Source: Demequina sp.
GTDB taxonomy: Bacteria > Actinomycetota > Actinomycetes > Actinomycetales > Demequinaceae
Direction of reading: 5' to 3'
DNA: 64,000 nucleotides
Assembly (NCBI GenBank): GCA_024707205.1
Contig: JANQAD010000001.1
Span: 2,383,979 to 2,447,978, forward strand
In this document: piece after piece, positions 27,302 through 36,816 of the stretch
Position numbering within the stretch: position 1 is the first letter of the stretch
Layout: every line of letters starts with the position of its first letter
Position numbers and translations under genes: made by a program
The notes under the pieces: model-generated
The model's input: only the letters and a program-made list of their open reading frames with translations
Databases searched by the model: none
Told to the model about the DNA's origin: nothing

Positions 27302-28206
27302 TCATCGAGCTTCCCAACACCACGACGGGTGAGATCAACAACGCTCTCGTCAACTCCCGCAAGGAGGGCGGCGTCGTCACCCTGGGACGGGTCATGACGC
27401 TCGTCATCGACGCCACGGGCGCTGACGCGGAGGACGCAATCGCGACCGCCAATGTCGCGAGCCGCGAGCACCCGTGCCGCATCATCGTCATCTCTCCCGG
27501 CGACGCACCTGAGGCCCGCCTCGACGCCGAGATCCGCGTTGGCGGCGACGCCGGCGCCTCCGAGGTGGTGGTGCTGCGACCGTCGGGCGTGCAGGCCAAA
27601 CACGAGGACACGCTCGTCACTCCCCTGCTCCTTCCCGACACGCCCATCGTCGTGTGGTGGCCCGCAGGCGTGCCGTCCGACACCTCGCGAACCGGACTCG
27701 GCAAGATCGCCCAGCGCCGCATCACGGACAGCAAAGGCGAGCAGAGCCCGTCGGACACCCTGCGGGACCTGGCCGCGTGCTATCGCCCCGGCGACACGGA
27801 CCTCGCGTGGTCGCGGGTCACGAACTGGCGCGCGCTGCTCGCCTCCGCGCTCGATCAGGTGCCCGACCAGCACGTCACTAAGGCGCGCATCCACGGCGAC
27901 ACGAACAGCCCGTCGATCCTCTTGCTTGGCGCGTGGCTGCGAGACCGCCTCGGTTGCGAGATCGAGGCCACGTACGACGACGCCGCGCAGGGCCTCCAGC
28001 ACATCGTGCTCGAGACGCCAAGCGGCGAGATCGGCATCTTCCGGCCCGATGGCCACAACGCAACGATCGAGCAGCCAGACCAGCCCTCGCACACCATCCC
28101 GCTTCCCGCGCGCTCGCTCAATGAGTGCCTCGCCGAGGAGCTACGGCGCTTGGACGACGACGAGGTCTACGGCGAGGTGCTCGCCGCCTACGCTGCGGGT
28201 GTGTGA
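27298..28206 (+). CDS. opcA: glucose-6-phosphate dehydrogenase assembly protein OpcA
   Basis: OpcA of 302 residues. It begins MIIELPNTTTGEINNALVNSRKEGG, typical of the actinobacterial family, and contains VVWWPAGVPSDTS near 117. It is needed for assembly or redox activation of Zwf; the exact mechanism differs between cyanobacteria and actinobacteria. It overlaps zwf by four bases and pgl by one (TGATG). Confidence 0.94.
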   Translation: MIIELPNTTTGEINNALVNSRKEGGVVTLGRVMTLVIDATGADAEDAIATANVASREHPCRIIVISPGDAPEARLDAEIRVGGDAGASEVVVLRPSGVQAKHEDTLVTPLLLPDTPIVVWWPAGVPSDTSRTGLGKIAQRRITDSKGEQSPSDTLRDLAACYRPGDTDLAWSRVTNWRALLASALDQVPDQHVTKARIHGDTNSPSILLLGAWLRDRLGCEIEATYDDAAQGLQHIVLETPSGEIGIFRPDGHNATIEQPDQPSHTIPLPARSLNECLAEELRRLDDDEVYGEVLAAYAAGV

Positions 28207-28922
28207 TGACGCGTCAGGTGGTCGTATATCCGGACGCGGCGACGGTTGCGACGGCCACGGCCGCTCGGCTGATCATTGAGGTCACCGACGTCCTCGCCCA
28301 CAAGGAACGGGCCGACATTGTGCTCACCGGGGGCACGGTCGGCACCGCAACACTTGCGGCGGTGGCAGACAACCCGTTGGCCGAGTCGGTTGACTGGGAC
28401 TCCGTGCACCTGTGGTGGGGCGACGAACGCTTCGTGGCGTCAGGCGATCCTGACCGCAACGAGGGGCAGGCTCAGGAGGCCCTGATCTCTCGCATCCCGA
28501 TTTCCGACGCCAACGTGCACCGCATGGGCTCCACCAGCGACTTCGATACCCCCGAGACCGCCGCGGCCGCGTACCACGACGAGCTCGCGCACAACGGCAA
28601 CCCCGAATTCGACGTGCTCATGCTCGGCCTCGGCCCCGACGGGCACGTCGCCTCGCTCTTCCCTGGTCACCCCGTGTTCGAAAAGGGCTCGGCGACCATC
28701 AGCGCCGTGCACGATTCGCCGAAGCCACCGCCCACGCGGGTCACCCTGAGCCTCGGCACCATCAACCGCGCCAAGAAGGTCTGGGTGGTCGCAGCCGGCG
28801 CGGAGAAGGCGCACGCTGTGGCCGAGTGCCTGCAGGGAAACGCAGCGTTCCCTGGTGGCGCCGTGCGCGGGACCGTAGAGACCTTGTGGCTCATCGACGC
28901 AACGGCGGCCGCCGAGGCCTAG
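28206..28922 (+). CDS. pgl: 6-phosphogluconolactonase
   Basis: SOL/DevB-type 6-phosphogluconolactonase of 238 residues, hydrolysing 6-phosphogluconolactone, the product of Zwf. DIVLTGGTVGTATLAAV near 35, DWDSVHLWWGDERFVA near 65 and LMLGLGPDGHVASLFPGHP near 140 are the family motifs. The ATG at 28206 overlaps the opcA stop. It closes the operon; the methyltransferase gene after it follows within six bases and may be cotranscribed. Confidence 0.94.
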   Translation: MTRQVVVYPDAATVATATAARLIIEVTDVLAHKERADIVLTGGTVGTATLAAVADNPLAESVDWDSVHLWWGDERFVASGDPDRNEGQAQEALISRIPISDANVHRMGSTSDFDTPETAAAAYHDELAHNGNPEFDVLMLGLGPDGHVASLFPGHPVFEKGSATISAVHDSPKPPPTRVTLSLGTINRAKKVWVVAAGAEKAHAVAECLQGNAAFPGGAVRGTVETLWLIDATAAAEA

Positions 28923-28928
28923 GGCGCC

Positions 28929-29690
28929 GTGGGCTTCAACGTCGCCGCGGACGCCTACGGGCAGTTCATGGGGCGGTACTCGGAGCCGCTCGCGGAACGC
29001 TTCGTTGGCGGACTCACTCTCACCCCCGGATTGCGGGTGCTTGACGTTGGGGCCGGGACCGGAGCCGCGACCGCGCTGTTGGCCGAGGCTCTCGGGCCAG
29101 GCTCGGTGGTGGCCGTGGAGCCTTCTGGGACGCTGTCCTCCGCGCTCCGCGAGCGGCTGCCTGGGGTGGAGGTGCGAGCGGACGCGGCCGAGTCGCTGCC
29201 CTTCCTCGATGGTGCGTTCGACCTCACCATCGCCCAACTGGTGGTGCACCTCATGGCCGATCCGGCGGCTGGTCTCGCGGAGATGGCGAGGGTGACGGCG
29301 CCCGGGGGCACGGTCGCCGCGTGCGTGTGGGACTTCGCCGGCGGCAGGGCGCCGCTCTCGCTCTTCTGGAGCGTTGTTCGCCGGCTTGACCCTGGCGCTC
29401 TTGACGAGAGCGGCCTCGCGGGCGCCGGCCAGGGCCAGCTGGAGCAGCTCTTCGCGGCAACGGGACTGCATTCCGTGAGCGGCGGTGAGATCACCGTGGA
29501 GGTGCCGTACGGAGACCCCGAGCAGTGGTGGCACCCCTACACCCTCGGCGTTGGCCCCGCGGGTGCCTACGTGGCAAGCCTCGAGCCCTCACGTCGCGAG
29601 CGACTGCGCGAGGCCGCGCTCGAGGAGCTGGGCGACGGTCCCGGATCAATAGCCGCGACCGCGTGGGTAGCCCACGGGATCGCGCAGTGA
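28929..29690 (+). CDS. class I SAM-dependent methyltransferase
   Basis: A methyltransferase of 253 residues in the UbiE/Methyltransf_11 style. The AdoMet motif I is VLDVGAGTGAATALLAEAL near residue 38, with VVAVEPSGTL and LPFLDGAFDLTIAQLVVHLM following in the expected order. The substrate is unknown. It starts with GTG and overlaps no gene. It is convergent with the SelW-like gene, whose stop lies two bases after its own. Confidence 0.85.
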   Translation: MGFNVAADAYGQFMGRYSEPLAERFVGGLTLTPGLRVLDVGAGTGAATALLAEALGPGSVVAVEPSGTLSSALRERLPGVEVRADAAESLPFLDGAFDLTIAQLVVHLMADPAAGLAEMARVTAPGGTVAACVWDFAGGRAPLSLFWSVVRRLDPGALDESGLAGAGQGQLEQLFAATGLHSVSGGEITVEVPYGDPEQWWHPYTLGVGPAGAYVASLEPSRRERLREAALEELGDGPGSIAATAWVAHGIAQ

Positions 29691-29691
29691 C

Positions 29692-29991
29692 CTAGCTGAT
29701 CTTGCCTGCGAGCAGGTCGCGGCCGTCGGCCTGGACGCCGGCGCCCTCGGGGAACTCGACCGGGGGCAGCAGCTCGTCGATGCGGCGAATGATCGCCTCG
29801 ATGTTGAACAGGTCCGGCTTCTCGTAGAGGGTCTCGCCGTTCGCGCGGAATGTGAAGACGCCCTTGCGGCCCGTCTTCAGCGACACGGACTCCAGGCGGT
29901 TGCCGAATGTCTCGAGCAGCCTGGTCTGGGCGTCAGTAGCACGCGGCAGGTAGCCGCACGGCACGCAGTACTCAATCTCAACGTTCATCAT
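29692..29991 (-). CDS. SelT/SelW/SelH (Rdx) family protein
   Basis: A small thioredoxin-like protein of 99 residues. It opens VEIEYCVPCGYLPRA, the CxxC redox motif of the Rdx family, with cysteine in place of the selenocysteine found in SelW, and ends EGAGVQADGRDL. The family is presumed to act in thiol redox chemistry; targets are unknown. It lies downstream of rbpA on the same strand with an 18-base gap. Confidence 0.85.
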   Translation of the reverse strand: MMNVEIEYCVPCGYLPRATDAQTRLLETFGNRLESVSLKTGRKGVFTFRANGETLYEKPDLFNIEAIIRRIDELLPPVEFPEGAGVQADGRDLLAGKIS

Positions 29992-30009
29992 GTCCCTCTC
30001 AGCGGATCT

Positions 30010-30372
30010 TCAGTCAGCGGCAACGACGGCGGTGCGACGCGCACGGAGGGCCTCAAGGGCCTCGTCAAGCAGGGCCTCGCCCTCCTGGTCCGTGCGTCGC
30101 TCCTTCACGTATGCCAGATGCGTCTTGTACGGCTCATTGCGGAGGGGCTCCGGCGGGTTGTCCGCATCGAGCCCGGCGGGCAGCCCGCACTTGGGGCAGT
30201 CCCACTCCACGGGGATCTCGGAGTCCTCGCCAATCGCGAAGCTGGGGCTCGTTACGTGCCCCCTCGCGCAGTAGTACGAGACCACTTGGCGCGGAGCGGA
30301 TTCGCCCCGCTCGTCCTCCCCCATGGGGCCCGCGCCTACGCGCGAGCCACGAATCGCACTGCCACCTGCCAC
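30010..30372 (-). CDS. rbpA: RNA polymerase-binding protein RbpA
   Basis: RbpA of 120 residues, an actinobacteria-specific activator that binds sigma-A/HrdB holoenzyme and stabilises the open complex. SYYCARGHVTSPSFA and WDCPKCGLPAG hold the zinc-binding cysteines, and the C-terminal sigma-interaction helix contains EPYKTHLAYVKERRTDQEGEALLDEAL. It starts at GTG 30372 with GAGGAG upstream. Its presence is a strong marker of the phylum. Confidence 0.96.
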   Translation of the reverse strand: MAGGSAIRGSRVGAGPMGEDERGESAPRQVVSYYCARGHVTSPSFAIGEDSEIPVEWDCPKCGLPAGLDADNPPEPLRNEPYKTHLAYVKERRTDQEGEALLDEALEALRARRTAVVAAD

Positions 30373-30410
30373 GGCAACTCCTCAGTCTTGCTAGAACCGC
30401 TTGTTGACGG

Positions 30411-30653
30411 TTACGAGAATCGCGCGATCAGCCCGAGCAGGACTACGACGAGTCCCCAGAAGATGGCGACGCCCCACGTGATCCGCGTGAGGTTGCGCTC
30501 GCCAACCGCCGACGACTGGATGCCGGACGCGAGCCCGCCACCGAACATGTCGGTGATGCCGCCGCCACGGCCGCGGTGGATGAGCACGAGTCCGATGAGG
30601 AGCACGCTCGTAATGGCGAGCAGCACCCACAGGACGTTCTCGAGTAGATCCAC
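30411..30653 (-). CDS. secG: preprotein translocase subunit SecG
   Basis: SecG of 80 residues with two membrane segments (about 8-24 and 58-76) linked by a glycine-rich loop (HRGRGGGITDMFGGG), the family signature. It assists SecYE translocation. The GTG start is preceded by AAGGGAG. It lies in the usual gap-pgk-tpiA-secG order, although a strong hairpin separates it from tpiA. Confidence 0.94.
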   Translation of the reverse strand: MDLLENVLWVLLAITSVLLIGLVLIHRGRGGGITDMFGGGLASGIQSSAVGERNLTRITWGVAIFWGLVVVLLGLIARFS

Positions 30654-30690
30654 GGTTCTCCCTTGCTTGGAACGGCTTCAAGGATACCTT

Positions 30691-30719
30691 GCGCCGCGCA
30701 CAGCTTAAGTGCGCGGCGC
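30691..30719 (-). terminator. hairpin between tpiA and secG
   Basis: GCGCCGCGCAC (30691-30701) and GTGCGCGGCGC (30709-30719) form a perfect 11-bp stem with a 7-nt loop, 13 bases after the tpiA stop. There is no clear T-tract, so termination may be partial. Confidence 0.7.
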
Positions 30720-30732
30720 CACGGCACTCCCC

Positions 30733-31524
30733 CTAGAGCCCTACGGCGTGGTCCCGGAATCGGGCAATCTTCGCGAATTCCTCAGGATCGAGGCTCGCGC
30801 CGCCGACGAGAACGCCGTCCACGTCCGCCTCGGCCATGATCGCGGCGATGTTGCCGGACTTCACCGATCCGCCGTACAGCACGCGAACCGAGTCGGCGAC
30901 CTCGCGGTCGTAAAGCTCCGCGAGCCGGCCGCGGATGGCGCCACAGACCTCCTGCGCGTCTGCCGGAGTCGCCACCTCGCCGGTGCCGATCGCCCACACG
31001 GGCTCGTAGGCGACGACGATCTGCTTGGCGCGCTCCGCCGGGAGCCCTTCAAGAGCGCCGTCGAGCTGGGCGAGCGTGTATTCGACCTGGTTCCCGGCCT
31101 TGCGGACGTCGAGACCCTCGCCGATGCAGAGGATGGGCGTGATGCCGTGGTCGAAGGCGGCCTTCACCTTGGCGCCGACCACGGCGTCGGTCTCGCCGTG
31201 ATAGTCGCGCCGCTCCGAGTGGCCCACTGTCACGTACGAGACGTTGAGCTTCGCCAGCTGAGCGCCGGAGACCTCGCCCGTGAACGCACCAGCGGTCTGC
31301 GCTGAGATGTCCTGCGCGCCGACCTTGACCTCGAGCTTGTCGGCGTCGACGAGCGTCTGAACCGAGCGGATAGAGGTGAACGACGGGAGCACGACGACCT
31401 CGACGTCGCCGAAGCTGTGCTTCGCGTCCTGCAGCAGCCATGCGAGCTTCTGCACGGTGTGCGTGGCCTCAAGGTGATCGAGGTTGAGCTTCCAGTTGCC
31501 CGCGATGAGGGGGGTGCGTGCCAT
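30733..31524 (-). CDS. tpiA: triosephosphate isomerase
   Basis: Triosephosphate isomerase of 263 residues interconverting dihydroxyacetone phosphate and glyceraldehyde-3-phosphate. The catalytic lysine is in GNWKLNL, His in [12 protein letters not shown] near 100 and Glu in [14 protein letters not shown] near 175. Phosphate-binding glycines appear in [11 protein letters not shown] near 222. It starts three bases after the pgk stop. Confidence 0.97.
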   Translation of the reverse strand: MARTPLIAGNWKLNLDHLEATHTVQKLAWLLQDAKHSFGDVEVVVLPSFTSIRSVQTLVDADKLEVKVGAQDISAQTAGAFTGEVSGAQLAKLNVSYVTVGHSERRDYHGETDAVVGAKVKAAFDHGITPILCIGEGLDVRKAGNQVEYTLAQLDGALEGLPAERAKQIVVAYEPVWAIGTGEVATPADAQEVCGAIRGRLAELYDREVADSVRVLYGGSVKSGNIAAIMAEADVDGVLVGGASLDPEEFAKIARFRDHAVGL

Positions 31525-31527
31525 GGA

Positions 31528-32720
31528 TCAGGCCTCCAGTACTTCCAGGCCCGGAAGGACCTTGCCTTCGAGCAGTTCGAGCGACGCTCCGCCGCCCGTA
31601 GAGATGTGGCCGAACCTGTCCTCGTCGAAGCCGAGCAGGCGCACGGCGGCGGCGGAGTCCCCGCCGCCGACCACGGAGAACCCGTCGGAGTCGATCATGG
31701 CCTGCGCCACGGCCTTGGTGCCCTCTGCGAAGGCGGGGAACTCGAACACGCCCATGGGGCCGTTCCAGACGATCGTCTTGGCGTCGAGGATCTTGGACGC
31801 GAACAGCGCGGCGGACTCAGGGCCGATGTCGAGGCCCATTCGGTCCGCGGGGATCGCGTCGGCGGAGACCACCACGGCGTCCGCATCCGCCGCAAAGCCC
31901 GCAGCGGCGACGATGTCCGTCGGCAGCACGATCTCCACGCCCGTCTGTTCGGCGGTTGCGAGGTAGCCCCTAACGGTCTCCAGCTGGTCCTCCTCGAGCA
32001 GCGATGCGCCCACCTCAAAGCCCTTGGCCTTGAGGAACGTGAACACCATGCCACCGCCGATGAGCAGGCGGTCGGCCTTCGTGAGCAGGTTGGCGATGAC
32101 GCCAAGCTTGTCCGAGACCTTGGAGCCACCGAGCACCACCGCATACGGGCGCTCGGGGTCGGACACCGCCTTGCTGAGCGACTCGACCTCCTTCTGGACC
32201 AGCAGGCCGGCTGCCGCGGGCAGCAGCGTCGCCACGTCGTAGACCGAAGCCTGCTTGCGGTGCACCACGCCGAACCCGTCGGAGACGAACGCGTCGGCGA
32301 ACGCGGCGAGCTCGGCGGCGAGAGCCTCGCGCTCGGCGTCGACCTTGCTCGTCTCGCGAGCATCGAAGCGCACATTCTCGAGCATCGCGACGTCGCCGGG
32401 CTGGAGCGCCGCAACGGTCGCCGCGGCAGATTCCCCAACCAGGTCGTCGGCGAGCGTCACGGGCTTGCCGAGCAGCTCGGACAGCCGTGCCGCAGCCGGG
32501 GCCAACGAGTACTTCGCCTCCGGGGCCCCTGCCGGACGCCCAAGGTGAGCGGTCACGATGACCGATGCCCCGGCGTCGAGCAGCTTCTGAATCGTGGGTA
32601 CCGAGGCGCGAACGCGGCCGTCGTCGGTGATCGTGGTGCCATCGAGCGGGACGTTGAGGTCCGAGCGCACGAGCACCTTCTTGCGGCGAGATCGCCGAGC
32701 GAGTCAATGGTCTTGAGCAT
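31528..32720 (-). CDS. pgk: phosphoglycerate kinase (frame broken near 32686)
   Basis: Phosphoglycerate kinase, 397 residues once repaired, making ATP from 1,3-bisphosphoglycerate. The N-terminal [12 protein letters not shown] and the following [15 protein letters not shown] are in different frames; restoring one G in CTCGCCGCAAG gives [26 protein letters not shown] near 200 and [15 protein letters not shown] near 360 are intact family motifs. An essential glycolytic gene, so a sequencing error is the likely explanation. A strong hairpin lies between gap and pgk. Confidence 0.93.
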
Positions 32721-32744
32721 GATGAGTTCCTGTCCTGACATGAA

Positions 32745-32777
32745 CACGGCCGCACACGTCAAGCGTGCGCGGCCGTG
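32745..32777 (-). terminator. hairpin between gap and pgk
   Basis: CACGGCCGC (32745-32753) pairs with GCGGCCGTG (32769-32777), with an extra inner CACG/CGTG. It lies 15 bases after the gap stop and 24 bases before the pgk start, and could act as a partial terminator or processing site that gives more gap than pgk transcript. Confidence 0.65.
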
Positions 32778-32792
32778 CCCATTTAGTCCTGT

Positions 32793-33930
<1,138 letters not shown>

Positions 33931-33952
33931 CGACATTAGTCCCGGTTAAGGG

Positions 33953-34932
33953 CTATTCCTCGACCAGCATGTCGGCTGTGAGGAACGCCTCGGTGTCGGG
34001 AATGCCGAGCTCCTCCGCGCGCTTGTCCGCCGTCGCGAGGAGCCTCCTGATGCGCCCTGCGACCGCGTCCTTGGTGAGGGGCGTCTCCGCGTACTTGCCG
34101 AGCTCCTCGAGCGAGGCCTCCTTGTGCGCGAGGCGCAGCTCCCCGCCTCGCGAAGGTGGTCAGGCACCTCGTCGCCGAGGATGTCGAACGCACGCTGCAC
34201 ACGGGCCGACGCTGCCACCGCGGCTCGCGCGGAGCGGCGCAGGTTTGCATCGTCGAAGTTGGCAAGGCGGTTGGCGGTTCCGCGCACCTCTCGCCTCGTG
34301 CGCTTCTCCTCCCACTCGATCACCGAGTCGTGGGCGCCGAGGCGCGTGAGCAGCTGTGCGATCGCATCGCCGTCGCGGATCACCACGCGGTCGACTCCGC
34401 GCACCTCGCGCGACTTCGCCGAGACGCCAAGGCGCCGCGCGGCGCCGACGAGGGCCAGAGCGGCCTCGGGACCGGGGGACGTCACCTCGAGAGCGGATGA
34501 GCGTCCGGGCTCGGTGAGCGAGCCGTGGGCGATGAACGCCCCTCGCCAGGCGCCGATCGTGTCGTCGATCGCTCCCCCAACCACCTGCGGCGGCAGCCCG
34601 CGAACGGGGCGGCCCCTGTGGTCCAGCAGGCCCGTCTGACGCGCAAGCGACTCGCCCTCCTTGACCACCCGGACGAGGTAGCGGTTGCCCTTCTTGAGGC
34701 CGCCGGAGACCACGATGATGTCGGATCCGAGGTTGAAGCACTCCTGGATGAAGCTTCTGAGGCGGCGCGCCCCTGCGGCGGTGTCCAGTTCCGCCTCGAT
34801 GACGATGCGGCCGGAGACGATGTGCAATCCGCCGGCGAAGCGGAGGGTCGTAGCCACCTCCGCCTTTCGGGCTGAAACCTTCTCGACGGCCACGCGGGCA
34901 AGTTCGTCCTTCACCTGTGCGGTCAGCGCCAT
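33953..34932 (-). CDS. whiA: sporulation/cell-division regulator WhiA (frame broken near 34143)
   Basis: DNA-binding protein WhiA, 326 residues after repair. It has a LAGLIDADG-like N-domain ([25 protein letters not shown]) and a C-terminal helix-turn-helix ([23 protein letters not shown]). The break lies in the GGGG run at 34141-34144; one more G restores [19 protein letters not shown]. WhiA controls septation genes in Streptomyces and is nearly universal in Gram-positives. AGGA lies seven bases before the ATG. It is last in uvrC-rapZ-yvcK-whiA. Confidence 0.92.
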
Positions 34933-34948
34933 GCGGATATCCTGCCAC

Positions 34949-35901
34949 TCATCCCGCGACCCGGTTGCCGCTGACCGGAACCAGAGCGAAGGCCCTGGCG
35001 TATTGCCGCGAGAGCTCAGCCTCGTCGTGCCTGTCGATCGCGTCGCGCGCGGTGAGCGGTGCGACGACCAGGCGGGAGCCCCACTCGCCCACTGCCTGGG
35101 CAAGGCGACCGTCCGCGGCCTCCGCGGCGTCGGCAAGCACCACTGCGGGCCTGAAACCCGGCGCGAGCCTGCGCAGCGCCTCAACCTCATCGGCGCGATG
35201 CATGCCGCGCGTCTCGATGTCCTCATCCGAGATATTGAGGGTGAGCACCGCCCTCGGCGACGCCGTCACGAGAGCCTGGTGAACGTCGGGCACAAGAAAG
35301 TGTGTGAGCACGGACGTGTACCAGCTGCCCGGACCGAGCACCACGACGTCCGCGGAAGCGATCGCCTCGAGGGTCGCCAGCGGCACGTGCGGCGCCTCCG
35401 GGGCGATCGAGAGCCCTGCTATGCGGCCGTCGGCCGACGCCACCGCCACTTGACCGTGCACCGTGGCCGGGCCGTCGGACCCGTCAACGACCGCGCTGAT
35501 CTGGATCGGCTCATCCGAGAGAGGAGCACCCTGCCGTCCGCGCGGAGCAGCCGGGCAACCCAGTCGAGCCCGCCGACCACGTCTCCAGTGTGCTCCCACA
35601 GTGCGGTGATCAGCAGGTTTCCCACCGCGTGGCCGTCGAGGTCGCCCTCCGAGGCGAATCGGTACTGCAGCACGTCGCGCCAGGTCGTTCCCCACTCGGT
35701 GTCCTCGCAGAGCGCGCTCAGCGCCATCCGCAGGTCGCCAGGAGGCACCACGCCGAACTCGTGGCGCAGCCGACCAGAGGAGCCGCCGTCGTCCGCGACG
35801 GTCACGATGGCGGTGAGCGACTCCGACACGGGCCGGAGGGCCCGCAGGCTCGTGTAGAGACCGTGGCCTCCCCCGAGCGCAACGACGTGCGGCAGCGGCA
35901 T
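34949..35901 (-). CDS. yvcK: YvcK/GlmR-type gluconeogenesis factor (CofD family; frame broken near 35525)
   Basis: YvcK-family protein, 317 residues after repair. [17 protein letters not shown] at the N-terminus and [18 protein letters not shown] are the UDP-sugar-binding motifs; [21 protein letters not shown] appears in the second half. Restoring one C near 35525 joins [16 protein letters not shown]. In Bacillus the homologue (GlmR) directs carbon into cell-wall precursors. It overlaps rapZ by one base (TGATG) and precedes whiA, as in most Gram-positives. Confidence 0.92.
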
Positions 35902-36816
35902 CAGCGCTCCCGGTCGCGGTGGGTCACCCGCACGGGCATGCCATGCCTGCGAAGGCGTTCCGCAAGGGCCTCGGCGATCGCGACCGACCTGTGCTTGCCG
36001 CCCGTGCAGCCGACGCCGATCGTCACCGAATGCTTGTCGTGCGCGCGATAGTGACTGAGCACGTTGGCGAGGAGTTGTGCGTAGTCCTCGACGAACGCCG
36101 CCGCGCCCTCGGAGGCGAGGACGTAGTCGCGGACCTCGGGGTCAAGACCCGTGAGCGGGCGCAATTGGGGCACCCAGTGCGGATTGTGAAGGAAGCGCAC
36201 GTCCGCGACGAAGTCCGCGTCCGCGGCAGCCCGTTCTTGAACCCGAATGTCACGATGTTGACCGTGAGCGGGGTGTCCTCCGCGCCCACCTCGGCCGTCA
36301 CGACGTCCCGCAGCTCGTGGACGTTAAGCGCGCTCGTGTCGATGACGGTGTCTGCTCGTTCGCGCACCGCGGCGAGGAGCTCGCGCTCGCGCATGATGCC
36401 CTCGAGGATCGTGCCGTCCTTCTGCAGGGGTGTGGCCGCCGGGCCTCCTCGAAGCGGTGCACGAGGGTGTCGTCCGACGCGTCGAGGAACATCAGGCGCA
36501 CCGGCACGCCCCTGGACTCGAGGTCATCGATGACCGCCTCGATGTCGCCGAACAGTTCCCGCGCGCGGACGTCGACCACGGCGGCGAGGCGATCGTCCGG
36601 GCTGCTGCCCACCATCGCGACGAGCCCGCCAAGCATCTGAGGAGGAATGTTGTCGACCACGTACCAGCCATGATCCGCCAGCGCCGCCGCCGCTCGCGTG
36701 CGTCCGGCACCCGACATCCCGGTCACGATGACGACCTCCGAGGCGGCCTCCGGGGCGTCGAACTCTGGGCGCGGAATGCCCGAGGGGAACGTCTCAGGGG
36801 GCACTTCGTCCGTCAT
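35901..36816 (-). CDS. rapZ: RNase adapter RapZ/YvcJ family P-loop protein (two frame breaks)
   Basis: RapZ-family nucleotide-binding protein, 305 residues after two repairs. The P-loop reads GMSGAGRTRAAAAL, with arginine where enterobacterial RapZ has lysine, as in other actinobacteria; VVDNIPPQ follows. The C-terminal half ends IGVGCTGGKHRSVAIAEAL...VTHRD, the RNA- or metabolite-binding domain. Frame breaks lie near 36429 (one C missing in CACCCCTG) and near 36226 (one base missing in CTGCCGCGG). The ATG overlaps the uvrC stop. The role in actinobacteria is not established. Confidence 0.9.
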
